From positions 1,707,731 to 1,771,730 of the forward strand of contig NZ_BMXF01000001.1 in NCBI RefSeq assembly GCF_014651615.1: DNA of 64,000 nt, read 5' to 3'. The notes under the pieces are model-generated. The model was not told where the DNA came from, ran no database searches, and saw only the letters and a list, made by a program, of their open reading frames with translations. Below, in pieces: positions 43,901-50,682 of the stretch. Made by a program: the position numbers and the translations under genes. The stretch is from Persicitalea jodogahamensis (lineage in GTDB: Bacteria; Bacteroidota; Bacteroidia; Cytophagales; Spirosomataceae). Position 1 is the stretch's first letter. The number at the start of each line of letters is the position of its first letter.

Positions 43901-44563
43901 GGCATCCAACCGGATGCTGTCGTCGATCAGATGAATGGTGCCGCCCGTAATGAGGGGCAGGAATATTTCCTGAAAGGAAGCATCAAAGCTCAGGTGGCAA
44001 AACTGCAGCGTCTGAAGCCCTGGTCCGGCAACTGCGTGACCCTGCTGCCAATTCAGCAGATTGGCCAGTCCGGCCTGGCCCAGGCACACGCCTTTTGGTT
44101 TGCCGGTCGAGCCTGATGTGTAGAGGATACAAGCCGTGGAGTTACGACGGAGAACAGGCAGGGGATCAAGATCATAATCCAAATCAGCCCTGAGCACAGT
44201 CAGACGTAAACCTGCAAAGCAAGCTTCGTCAGTGGCATTGGTCAGGCATACGCTTACACCGGAATCAGCAATTATTTGCTCCAGCCTTAGGGTAGGGTAG
44301 GTAGGGTCGAGAGGTAGATACGCTTTTCCGGCTTTGAGAACGGCCAAAACGCTCACTACCATACTTATACTTCGGGTAGTACTTACACCTATTATATCGT
44401 CCTGGGGGAACTGGTGCAGAATGGCCTGGGCAAGTTCGTCTGCGCGCTTATTAAGTGCCCTGAAAGTTAACGTTTCGGTTTTGTAAACGATGGCAGTCTG
44501 GTCGGCATACAGATGTGCCGCCCCCTCTACCAATTCATGAATTAGCAAAGAATGGAGTTTCAT
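37967..44563 (-). CDS. Hybrid NRPS-PKS with aminotransferase: A-PCP-KS-AT-ACP-AMT
   Basis: 2198 aa. Adenylation about 1-500 (YTSGSTGKPKG, VYGPTEAS, Lys490). PCP Ser547 (FFELGGNSL). Ketosynthase about 605-1030 with Cys775 (YSACSTSL), His911 (EAHGTAT) and His950. Acyltransferase about 1120-1410 with Ser1216 (GHSIGE) and the malonyl-type HAFH motif (1312-1315). ACP Ser1541 (LGLDSLL). A long Ala/Pro/Gln linker leads to a PLP aminotransferase about 1705-2150 of the glutamate-1-semialdehyde type with Asp1957 and Lys1985. No KR, DH or ER. The order matches beta-amino-acid modules of mycosubtilin/microginin synthases: extend a starter with malonyl-CoA, then aminate the beta-ketone on the carrier. Asp194 in the first A domain suggests an amino acid starter. 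Confidence 0.94.
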   Translation of the reverse strand: MKLHSLLIHELVEGAAHLYADQTAIVYKTETLTFRALNKRADELAQAILHQFPQDDIIGVSTTRSISMVVSVLAVLKAGKAYLPLDPTYPTLRLEQIIADSGVSVCLTNATDEACFAGLRLTVLRADLDYDLDPLPVLRRNSTACILYTSGSTGKPKGVCLGQAGLANLLNWQQGHAVAGPGLQTLQFCHLSFDASFQEIFLPLITGGTIHLIDDSIRLDAGRLLNYIRQNRIHRVFLPYVVLQYLAEAADEEPDVTDNLLEVITGGELLKITPQIARFFAARPECTLMNVYGPTEASIWVTTLRLKGDAQDWPKVPSIGQPIAGADVLILDEAHQIVPAGEVGEIGISGVCLADGYLKRPELTAEKFVSWTHPQKGPATLYRTGDLARYMPDGSIEFHGRRDDQVKIRGNRVELGEVEVALTRQPGVRQAVVVAREDIPGQKQLVAYVVTADELDPEKLRKGVEKQLPDFMVPAHFIRMEDFPRTISGKVDKKQLPKPGNQRPALGVLYREPVSELEKQMAALWGTILGIERVGLDDNFFELGGNSLLAQKTIAALKQQLGRTLLITRLYQYPTIAGIVAALESKSLAPQPTASDRIRPTESADVAVIGMAGRFPGADTIAELWEVLKDGRETIQFFDFEELDASISEVAKRDPLYVKARGIIEGVQGFDAAFFGLTPKLAEVMDPQQRVFLEIAWEALEQTGYLPQLYPGRIGVYAGCGNNTYYLNNVLPNQAVVNQIGSFQAMTVNEKDYIASRTAYQLDLKGPAVSVYSACSTSLLAITQAVESLRKGQCDLALAGGASVTAPVNSGHLYQEGAMFSRDGHTRSFDANGTGTVFSDGAGVVLLKNLEAAQRDGDRIYAVIKGVGVNNDGGGKGSFTAPSTEGQAAAIRMALDEARVDPATIGYLEAHGTATPLGDPIELEGLMMAFGPQPRNQYCPIGSIKSNMGHLTQAAGVAGFIKAALALHYKQIPPSLGFERPNPNIDFANSPFFVPTKLTDWASEEVRRAGVSSFGVGGTNVHVVLEEAVNAPEQSGDSRSLQLLTWSAKSAESATAYAGRLADHLRQYPDQSLADLAYTLQTTRAGFQQRQFVVASDVPEALTTLPNPTVNTLTQHPGALAFLFPGQGAQYLNMGRELYENEAVYRKSVDECAELLKSELDFDLRDVVYPTSPDAEAQARLTDTRYTQPALFVTEYALARLWMSWGLGPTILCGHSIGEFVAAHLAGVFSLSDALKLVAARGRMVSELPQGSMLSVRMEANALQAILPETLSIAAINTKRLCVVAGPDDAVASFAGQLNLQEVPNRLLPTSHAFHSAMMDPIVPRFTALVESVPLQRPQRPVVSTVTGTYLTDAEATDPVYWANHLRQKVSFADASETLLERNQSVFLEVGPGQALTTMVRQQAGSREVTALNSLKLPKADSSEYRMVLETLGQLWLNGVEPDWSLFYAGQKRSRQVLPTYAFDKKRCWIDTILPPTVSTPTVSTLNSTPVSEVPLINEETKVMRNDILLAKVKAIVEDASGFEMADVRPDQTFIELGLDSLLLTQVAIVLKKEFGLPLTFRQLNEEYASPNLLVAYLDQNLPAGAYQPAPSAPATPAPAMASTAPINYATNQGGANPAIGLIAQQLHILSQQIALLQGTNPALPLSAPAAVVQGHDHVNGKQQANGLSNGEASAVTATDLTAEEAVEIKKPFGAAARIERQETELTAPQQDFLDRLTERYTKKTAGSKSYTQKHRPHMADPRVVSGFKPLTKELVYPIVVNRSKGSRLWDIDGNEYIDMLNGFGSNMFGYQPDFIKEALHKQVDDGFEVGPQHELAGEVCELFCDMTSSDRAALCNTGSEAVLGTMRIARTVTGRSLIVAFTGSYHGIIDEVIVRGSKKLKSFPAAPGIMPQAVHNMLILDYGTQESLEIIRERAQDIAAVLVEPVQSRRPEFRPVDFLKELRTVTEATGTVLIFDEVITGFRMHPAGAQGLFGIQADLAAYGKVVGGGLSIGVIAGKKRFMDSLDGGFWDYGDRSFPEVGVTYFAGTFVRHPLALASARASLRHLKQQGPQLQRSLTAKAERLADALNTEFRRQQLPLFVAQFGSLWKIKFHQEIAYSELLFTLMREKGIHIWDGFPCFITEAMTDEEIERVIQLFCESLAQMIEAGFFKAMLPETDELNRPPAPGAKLGRDQAGNPGWFLADPDRPGKYLQIGTK

Positions 44564-44936
44564 GACATGGGAGGGGGACGAAGAATATACAAAGATATCC
44601 GTCCTAATCTAGATTCTTAATGTGTGTATAATCGGGTATTTTCCCCTTCTCAGGCCAAAACCGAAAAGTTTCTTATAACCGGAGTCTGCAGGCTCGATTA
44701 AAGCCTACTTGCCTAAACCTAAACACAATAATATGAAATTATATCGGATTTGACATTGCAGGTGCGCATAAAAATCTTAGGATACTTATGCTCTCCAAAT
44801 ACCGGGCAGGCATGGTTACTCGAATAGTTCTATTTCGTCCTCAGCGCCGTTTTTGTATCGTACTAGTAAGTAAGAGAACGGTTATCATCGCATCGTTGAA
44901 CGAACAGTTACTGAGGCGAAATGTAAACAAGGTAAA
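44564..44936. other. Intergenic region upstream of the NRPS-PKS operon
   Basis: 373 bp without credible ORFs. It holds the probable NRPS-PKS promoter (-7 element TATCTTTG, 44597-44590, minus strand, 26 bp before the ATG) and an imperfect inverted repeat with arms at 44832-44844 and 44911-44922 (12 pairs, one bulged base, 66 bp apart). The latter could fold the 3' end of the GT61 transcript. Confidence 0.45.
44590..44597 (-). promoter_or_regulatory. Candidate -7 element TATCTTTG for the NRPS-PKS operon
   Basis: Exact TAnnTTTG match on the minus strand, 26 bp upstream of the ATG at 44563. No TTG at 17-23 nt further upstream, so an activator or a non-standard -33 may be needed. Confidence 0.45.
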
Positions 44937-46097
44937 CTAAGGCGAGTTGGGAGGCAACCATTCCTTCAGGCAAAGCTCCAACTCCGGCATCGACACGTAA
45001 ATGTCATCTTCCAACCCTGATGCCCAGTCTCCTGTGCCAGCCGGACCGTGATAATACGCCGAGTAACCAAGGTCCAGGGTGTGGGCCAGATACCGGAAGA
45101 AACCAGGTGTATACGCGGGAGCGAAGATTTCAAACAGATGGGTATCCGGTTGACACCAGATGATGTTGCTGAAGGATGCCCCGTGCGGGCCAATGATAAA
45201 CTCGGCATTCTGATATATTTGTACCTGCTCGGTGACGGAACGGGGAGTATCCTCGATAGTTTCAAACCCATAGGTTTGCAGGAGCGCGATTACCGCCGAT
45301 TCATTCAGGATGCGTCGACGGCCTGATCGGCTCACGTAAATCCGCTTGTGTGGCTTCTCGGTGGGTGGAATCTGAGCCAACACGTACTTACGGAGGGAGA
45401 GTATGTCGGCTGTATTAGGATAAAACCAGTGACCTGCATTTGCAAGTACGCACCGTTCAAAAGTTACGTTCGTAGTGCGGCTATCCACCACGTGGTCTGA
45501 GTCAATGCCCAACAACGCCAGAAAATCACGCTCGTAGGCGGTGCCAAACAATGGGTAGGATACCAACGCCGCCTTAAATTCGGATTCGGGTAGGGCCTCC
45601 TTGATTCGGCATAGTTTGGCGGCTACCAAAAAGACAAAATCATAATAGCCTCCCCACATGACTCCGTCCAAATAATGGCTCCATGGAGCAATCAGCGTTG
45701 GCGCAGACCGGGTCTTTCTTTTGATCGGGGGGTAAAGATTACGGTGAAAATCATCCGTGTTAATATCCAGACACAAGAGTTTCCTGCCAATCTGGATACT
45801 GCCGTAGGGATACTGTTTCGCAATTTCGGCTGGACCCTCATAAAGCCAGACCGAGACTGCCTGTGTGGCAATCTGTTCAGTCACAAAGTACCTTTTGGCC
45901 GGTTGGCCTAAGTCCACCGTTTCGGGTAAGGTAAATGTGTCGGCGGGATGCCTGCTAATCCGATGGCTGTCAAGAAACGACTCGGTTTGGCCGGCGTCCA
46001 GAAACGTGACTCCACTCAATCGGTACCGCCAACGGGCAATTGCGGGCCAATACCGTCGACCCCGGCTCTTTAGTGTGCGGAATAGGTGTGTAATCAT
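44937..46097 (-). CDS. Glycosyltransferase family 61 (capsular polysaccharide/DUF563-like) protein
   Basis: 386 aa, soluble. The GT61 hallmarks are in the C-terminal half: RIYVSRSGRRRILNE (about 264-278), VTEQVQIYQNAEFIIGPHGASFSN (cut after the first loop; the GPHGA motif near 310) and IWCQPDTHLFEIF. It transfers a sugar (xylose- or similar-type donors in the family) in surface polysaccharide synthesis. It lies alone between the NRPS-PKS operon and a sugar isomerase, all on the minus strand. Any role in glycosylating the NRPS-PKS product is speculative. Confidence 0.82.
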   Translation of the reverse strand: MITHLFRTLKSRGRRYWPAIARWRYRLSGVTFLDAGQTESFLDSHRISRHPADTFTLPETVDLGQPAKRYFVTEQIATQAVSVWLYEGPAEIAKQYPYGSIQIGRKLLCLDINTDDFHRNLYPPIKRKTRSAPTLIAPWSHYLDGVMWGGYYDFVFLVAAKLCRIKEALPESEFKAALVSYPLFGTAYERDFLALLGIDSDHVVDSRTTNVTFERCVLANAGHWFYPNTADILSLRKYVLAQIPPTEKPHKRIYVSRSGRRRILNESAVIALLQTYGFETIEDTPRSVTEQVQIYQNAEFIIGPHGASFSNIIWCQPDTHLFEIFAPAYTPGFFRYLAHTLDLGYSAYYHGPAGTGDWASGLEDDIYVSMPELELCLKEWLPPNSP

Positions 46098-46371
46098 CGT
46101 CTACTTAGTACAGGAAGCAAGGTCAGTTCGCTGATGGTATTGCACTGACTCAGATTCTTGAGTTTGAAATATGTTTCGCGAAGAATTTTTTTCCCTGCTA
46201 AAATTGATTCGAAAACTTTGAGGTTCGGTTGGATTCAGGTTATCTGACCGCATAATATTGCATGACTTTGCAAAATACGATGATACGTTAGAAGTCCGCG
46301 CTGAAGTCTGTAAAGTAGTACATAAAAATAAAATCAAAGCGTCGCAAAGGAATAGCTATTTGGGAGGTCAT
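46098..46371. other. Intergenic region upstream of the GT61 gene
   Basis: 274 bp, AT-rich. No exact -7 element and no supported ORF; it should contain the GT61 promoter. The adjoining terminator (46372-46413) isolates it from the isomerase gene. Confidence 0.35.
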
Positions 46372-46413
46372 AAAAAAAGTCGTTGAGCGCGATTTCGCTC
46401 AACGACTTTTTTT
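46372..46413 (-). terminator. Symmetric intrinsic terminator after the sugar isomerase gene
   Basis: An A7 run, GTCGTTGAGCG (46379-46389), a 6-nt loop, CGCTCAACGAC (46396-46406) and a T7 run (46407-46413). The 11-bp stem extends through the A/T tracts and has a T-run in both directions. It starts 22 bp after the stop at 46435, so it terminates that gene. Confidence 0.92.
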
Positions 46414-46434
46414 ATGTTTGGGATTTATTCTTTT

Positions 46435-47415
46435 CTACGCCATCAAAGCTTTACGAGCGTATTCTACGCATTTGGCCGTTTCCTTAACGGCGTCGGAGCC
46501 TTCGGGAATGGGGTACTCGAGTTCGATGGTGACGGGGAATTTGTACTTGTTGTCGCGAATCAGTTGCAACGCGGCCACGATGGGCGTGTCGCCTTCTCCC
46601 CAAAATACATTCGCCTGACCGTTTTCCTTCGACTTACGGTCTTTGGTGTGCATACTAAGGATTTGCTGATGCTTTTCTTTGATGAGTGGCAGAGGGTCGT
46701 AGCCCGCCGCCACGTAATGGCCCATATCCAGGTTCATGGCATTGTACTTCGACTGTGCCATGGCTTCATCCCAGGCTGTGGGAGTTTGCTGCAGGTGACC
46801 GTGATAGGCAACGTAAACCTTGTTTTTGGCCGCAATATCACCCAACCGTTTGCTTTGGGCGGCATCTCTGGGTAGTTCCACGGTAACGTGGGTAGCACCA
46901 AGCGCCTTGGCAGCGCGGAGGGCGTAGTCAACTTCGGCGTCGGTATTGTTGGGGCCAAGGGCATTGGGCTTGTAAGCGTAAATGCTGACTCCCGCCTGGT
47001 TGTACATTTTCCGGAGCTGTTCAAATTTCTTCATCGACACCGAAGCGCGCCAGGCGGCCAGTTTGCCGTAGTATTCCTCCTGCTCGCGTTTCTGGTCGGC
47101 GGTGAGTCCGCCGCGCTGAAAGGAGGGACCTTCGGGTGCACCGGCAAAAGGCTCTCCCGTCGAACCCATCAGCTCGATGGCACTGATGTTGCAGTCTTTA
47201 CAGTATTGCAAAATACTCTCGGCATCGCTGGGCATGCTCCGCCAGGAGTAGGTGATGGCTCCCACCTGCACACCGTTGAATTTGGAATTGGGCTTGTCCA
47301 GATTCCTAATGTAGGCAGGCATACCGAATCCCTTATCATGCAGCAGCGTCACACCGCCCAGGGCCAATGCCGCATTGCCCAGAAACTTCCTTCTTGAAAA
47401 CTCTTGATCTTTCAT
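46435..47415 (-). CDS. Tat-exported sugar phosphate isomerase/epimerase-like TIM-barrel protein
   Basis: 326 aa with a twin-arginine signal (QEFSRRKFLGNAALALGG). AP-endonuclease-2/xylose-isomerase-like TIM barrel: AIELMGSTGEP (first metal strand), VTVELPRDA, VYVAYHGHL (metal-binding His), NLDMGHYVAAG, ILSMHTKDR and VTIELEYPI supply the usual metal ligands (Glu, His, Asp, His, Glu). Such proteins, common beside Gfo/Idh/MocA enzymes, act on 3-keto sugars or inositols. The substrate is not known. A perfect inverted repeat lies just upstream, and a strong terminator follows. Confidence 0.85.
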   Translation of the reverse strand: MKDQEFSRRKFLGNAALALGGVTLLHDKGFGMPAYIRNLDKPNSKFNGVQVGAITYSWRSMPSDAESILQYCKDCNISAIELMGSTGEPFAGAPEGPSFQRGGLTADQKREQEEYYGKLAAWRASVSMKKFEQLRKMYNQAGVSIYAYKPNALGPNNTDAEVDYALRAAKALGATHVTVELPRDAAQSKRLGDIAAKNKVYVAYHGHLQQTPTAWDEAMAQSKYNAMNLDMGHYVAAGYDPLPLIKEKHQQILSMHTKDRKSKENGQANVFWGEGDTPIVAALQLIRDNKYKFPVTIELEYPIPEGSDAVKETAKCVEYARKALMA

Positions 47416-47424
47416 ATGGATAGG

Positions 47425-47457
47425 TTTGAATAAAAATCGCCTTCGTTTTTATTCAAA
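47425..47457. promoter_or_regulatory. Perfect 12-bp inverted repeat upstream of the isomerase gene
   Basis: TTTGAATAAAAA (47425-47436) and TTTTTATTCAAA (47446-47457) around a 9-nt centre, ending 10 bp before the start codon (47415). A near -7 element (TATCTTTTG, one extra T) overlaps its distal arm on the minus strand. It may be an operator or a 5'-UTR hairpin controlling translation. Confidence 0.6.
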
Positions 47458-47554
47458 AGATAAGAAAGCCGCGGGCCTAACCTACGCATAGGGAATTATT
47501 TAAAATAAAACGCATCGGAGGAGCTGCTTTACCCCGAAATCCAGTAGCCTGAAT

Positions 47555-48316
47555 TTATGACATCAAATCCGTCTGGTTGGCTACTTTCTGAGCATAGTCC
47601 ACTGCAGTATCGGGCAGAGCGGCCGCCGGGCCAATGACAATTATGGCCGGTGAGCCAACGCCACTGACCTGGGCCAGGGGCAAAATATTGCTGATTTTTC
47701 CGGTCACTATTTTCTCGTCTGGCAAAGTACCATTCTGGATGATGGCAATGGGTTCGCTCAGTTTTCCCAGCTCTGAATAGATCTCGACGATCTCAGGTAG
47801 TTTGTTGACGCCCATCAACACGACTACCGTCGCGGTGGATTGCGCGGCAAGTACTAGGTCGCTCGATATTTTGTGCGATTTAGTGGTGCCGGTCACGACC
47901 CAAAAGCTTTCGCTCACGCCGCGCGACGTCAGCGGAATTCCGGCCAGGGCAGGAACGGCATAGCTGCTGGAAATGCCCGGAATGACTTCGGATTCGATGC
48001 CATGTTTGGCGGCATACTCCGCCTCCTCGTAGCCCCGCCCGAATACGTAAGGGTCGCCGCCTTTCAATCGTACGACATCACCGTACTGGTAGGCATATTC
48101 AACGATGAGGTAGTTGATCACATCCTGGCTGCAACTGTGCTTGCCGAATCGCTTGCCTACATGGACTTTCACGCAGGATTCGGGGCAATGGTCGAGCAAA
48201 TCGGGGTGGATCAGGGCGTCGTAAAGTACGACTTTCGCTTTTTGTAAAGCCTTCACACCTTTTAAAGTGATCAGGTCAGGGTCGCCGGGTCCGGCACCTA
48301 TAAGAGTTAATTTCAT
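47555..48316 (-). CDS. cobA: Uroporphyrinogen-III C-methyltransferase (SUMT)
   Basis: 253 aa cytoplasmic SAM-dependent enzyme making precorrin-2, the first step toward siroheme for the sulfite reductase just upstream. Signatures: LIGAGPGDPDLITLKG (N-terminal SAM-binding loop), VVRLKGGDPYVFGRG (about 82-96), VIPGISSSYAVPALAGIPLTSRG and the VVLMGV strand. A single-domain CobA, so precorrin-2 dehydrogenase and ferrochelatase must come from elsewhere. It is the last gene of the sulfur group, 95 bp after the sulfite reductase. Confidence 0.94.
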   Translation of the reverse strand: MKLTLIGAGPGDPDLITLKGVKALQKAKVVLYDALIHPDLLDHCPESCVKVHVGKRFGKHSCSQDVINYLIVEYAYQYGDVVRLKGGDPYVFGRGYEEAEYAAKHGIESEVIPGISSSYAVPALAGIPLTSRGVSESFWVVTGTTKSHKISSDLVLAAQSTATVVVLMGVNKLPEIVEIYSELGKLSEPIAIIQNGTLPDEKIVTGKISNILPLAQVSGVGSPAIIVIGPAAALPDTAVDYAQKVANQTDLMS

Positions 48317-48411
48317 TTTTTCTGATTTTCGGACACAGGGTTTCTCTGAGTTTATCAGAAAATTACCTGGTCGTGAAAATTATCACTTCTCCACGGTCAA
48401 TTATTCGTTGA

Positions 48412-50607
48412 TCAACTGTCCTGCCCATACACCAACTCCTGCAATGCGGGAATTGAGTTTTCGGCCAGTTGTCCGGCGCGGAAGGCTTTCACGTTTTTCA
48501 AAAAATCCTCTGCCTTGCCCACAAATCCGCGCGCGAATGCTTCTGTCGGTTCATTCTTATTGATGCTGAACACCAACTGCGAGAACGGCTTGCTATCATC
48601 ACCGGCTTCGGGATAGAAGGTCTTGCCAAAGTTTTCCTCGAATTCCTTTACCATGCTGTGCTGGGAATTGGTCGAGATGCCTTCACCGATCAGCAGCGCC
48701 TTCGCCCCCGTGATGAAGGTATTGTAAGCGTGGTAAATCCCATCGGCCCAAACGCCCTCGGCCAGCATTTCATGAGCCAGAGAAAGCTTTTCGTCCGCTT
48801 CAATAAGCGTCGTGCCAACAAGATCGATCATCACGCCCGCGCATTCGCCTACGCCAACTTCGGTTTTGAAAAGCTCATCATGGTCCCAGTCGCGATACTC
48901 GTCGTCTTTCACTTCGCTGAGGTCAGCGATGGGTTTGAGGAGCTGATAGAAATAATTCTTGGTTTGCCGGGCGTAGTACTGGTTGAAGTACTCATCCTCG
49001 TAAGCGTTATTCTGGTAATCGTCCAGGAGTGTCCGCATCGCTTCGGGGCCGCGCTTGGAGGGTAGTTTGATGACCTTGTCACCCATCTGCCCTTCGCTGT
49101 TGGCACCCGTAAATCCACCGCCCAAAATGACCTGCAGAGCCGGAAGTACCAATTTCTTATTCTTGATTGAGCTGCCGTGGAAGCCAATATTGGCCGCGCT
49201 GTGCTGGCCGCAGCCGTTCATGCAGCCGCTGATTTTTATCTTGATATCATTATTATAAATCAGGTCGGGGTACTCCTCCTTCATCATCACTTCCAAGGCC
49301 CGCGTGATACCATAGCTGCTCGAAATTGCCAGATTGCAGGTGTCCGTGCCGGGGCAGGTCGTGATGTCGGCGGTACTGTCGAAGCCCGGATCGGCCAGCC
49401 CCAGTTGACTGAGTGCTTTAAACAGGGCGGGCAAATCTTCGGCTTTCACGAACTTGAGCAGGTAGCCCTGATTGATAGTGACACGCAGGTCGTCAGCGGC
49501 GTACTGGCGCATGACGTCCGCGAGTTTGCGGGCAGTGCTGGAGTGCATGTCACCCAATAGTACGCGCAATGACACGCCGTACCAACCCTTTTGTTTCTGT
49601 TCGAATACGTTGGTAGCCAGCCATTTTTGGAATAGTTCTTTCTCCGAATCTTCCAGCTGGGCATCAGCCAATGCCAAGATTTCTTCCTTTGCCAGCGGGA
49701 CTCTTTCTCCAAGATTTTTCCAGGAATAGGCGATGTCTTGGACAGGGTATACCTTGTTCTTTAAGGCAGTCCGCTCTTCCTGCACGAGCTCCATCATTTT
49801 TTCCAGGCCCAGGTCATTGAGCAGAAACTTCATGCGGGCTTTGTGGCGCCGCGTGCGCTCGCCGTAACGGTCAAACACCCGGATGACGGCTTCGATAAAC
49901 GGAATCGCCTGATCTTCGGGCAAAAACTCGTAAGCAGTTTGGGCCGGAAACGGCTGCGCTCCGAGTCCACCCCCAATCACGACTTTGAAACCTTTGACGG
50001 GTTGGCCATTTTCGTTTTTGCCCATTTTGGCAATCAGTCCGACATCATGCATGAAGCCCAATGCAGAATCTTTCTCCGAAGAGGAAAGGGAAATTTTGAA
50101 CTTACGCCCCATTTCCTGCGAGATGGGGTTTCGCAGGAAGTACTCAAAAATCGCCTGCGCAAAAGGTGACACGTCAAAAGGCTCATCGGGATCAATACCC
50201 GCAGTAGCCGAAGCGGTCACGTTGCGAACGGTGTTGCCGCAAGCCTCGCGCAGGGTAATGTCGGCGTCTTCCAGGTCGGCCCACAACTGCGGTGAATCGG
50301 CTAGTTTTACGAAGTGTAGCTGAATATCCTGCCGGGTGGTGGCGTGAAGGTTGCCCGTGGCGTACTTGTCGGAGCAGTCGGCGATGCGTACCAGTTGGTC
50401 GGCAGTCACGTAGCCATAGGGTAGTTTGATACGAATCATCTGAACACCCGGCTGGCGCTGCCCGTACACACCGCGCGTCAGGCGGTACTTACGGAAAGCC
50501 TCTTCGGCTCCTTCGTCATTGGAAAATGCGCCAATTTTTTTTTGCAATTCAAAAATATCCCGCTTGGCGGCAGCAGAGACGTTGTCGGTAAGTTCCAGGT
50601 TGTTCAT
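48412..50607 (-). CDS. Siroheme-dependent sulfite/nitrite reductase with C-terminal HEPN-like domain
   Basis: 731 aa. Residues 1-590 are the ferredoxin-type assimilatory reductase: two repeats, the TTRQDIQLHF and RNVTASATAG motifs, and the 4Fe-4S/siroheme ligands TCPGTDTCNLA and SGCMNGCGQH. It reduces sulfite to sulfide, given its sulfate-assimilation neighbours; nitrite reduction cannot be excluded by sequence alone. The last 130 residues are an extra helical domain (ADEKLSLAHEMLAEGVWADGI up to the loop, then KALLIGEG) resembling HEPN domains, which is seen in Bacteroidota versions. Placed between cysN and cobA. Confidence 0.9.
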   Translation of the reverse strand: MNNLELTDNVSAAAKRDIFELQKKIGAFSNDEGAEEAFRKYRLTRGVYGQRQPGVQMIRIKLPYGYVTADQLVRIADCSDKYATGNLHATTRQDIQLHFVKLADSPQLWADLEDADITLREACGNTVRNVTASATAGIDPDEPFDVSPFAQAIFEYFLRNPISQEMGRKFKISLSSSEKDSALGFMHDVGLIAKMGKNENGQPVKGFKVVIGGGLGAQPFPAQTAYEFLPEDQAIPFIEAVIRVFDRYGERTRRHKARMKFLLNDLGLEKMMELVQEERTALKNKVYPVQDIAYSWKNLGERVPLAKEEILALADAQLEDSEKELFQKWLATNVFEQKQKGWYGVSLRVLLGDMHSSTARKLADVMRQYAADDLRVTINQGYLLKFVKAEDLPALFKALSQLGLADPGFDSTADITTCPGTDTCNLAISSSYGITRALEVMMKEEYPDLIYNNDIKIKISGCMNGCGQHSAANIGFHGSSIKNKKLVLPALQVILGGGFTGANSEGQMGDKVIKLPSKRGPEAMRTLLDDYQNNAYEDEYFNQYYARQTKNYFYQLLKPIADLSEVKDDEYRDWDHDELFKTEVGVGECAGVMIDLVGTTLIEADEKLSLAHEMLAEGVWADGIYHAYNTFITGAKALLIGEGISTNSQHSMVKEFEENFGKTFYPEAGDDSKPFSQLVFSINKNEPTEAFARGFVGKAEDFLKNVKAFRAGQLAENSIPALQELVYGQDS

Positions 50608-50682
50608 AATATCTATTAGTCTATGGGAATAGTATAGTAAATGTCAAAAGTTGGTTTTCAGTTCTGAATTCAGTCGGTTTAT

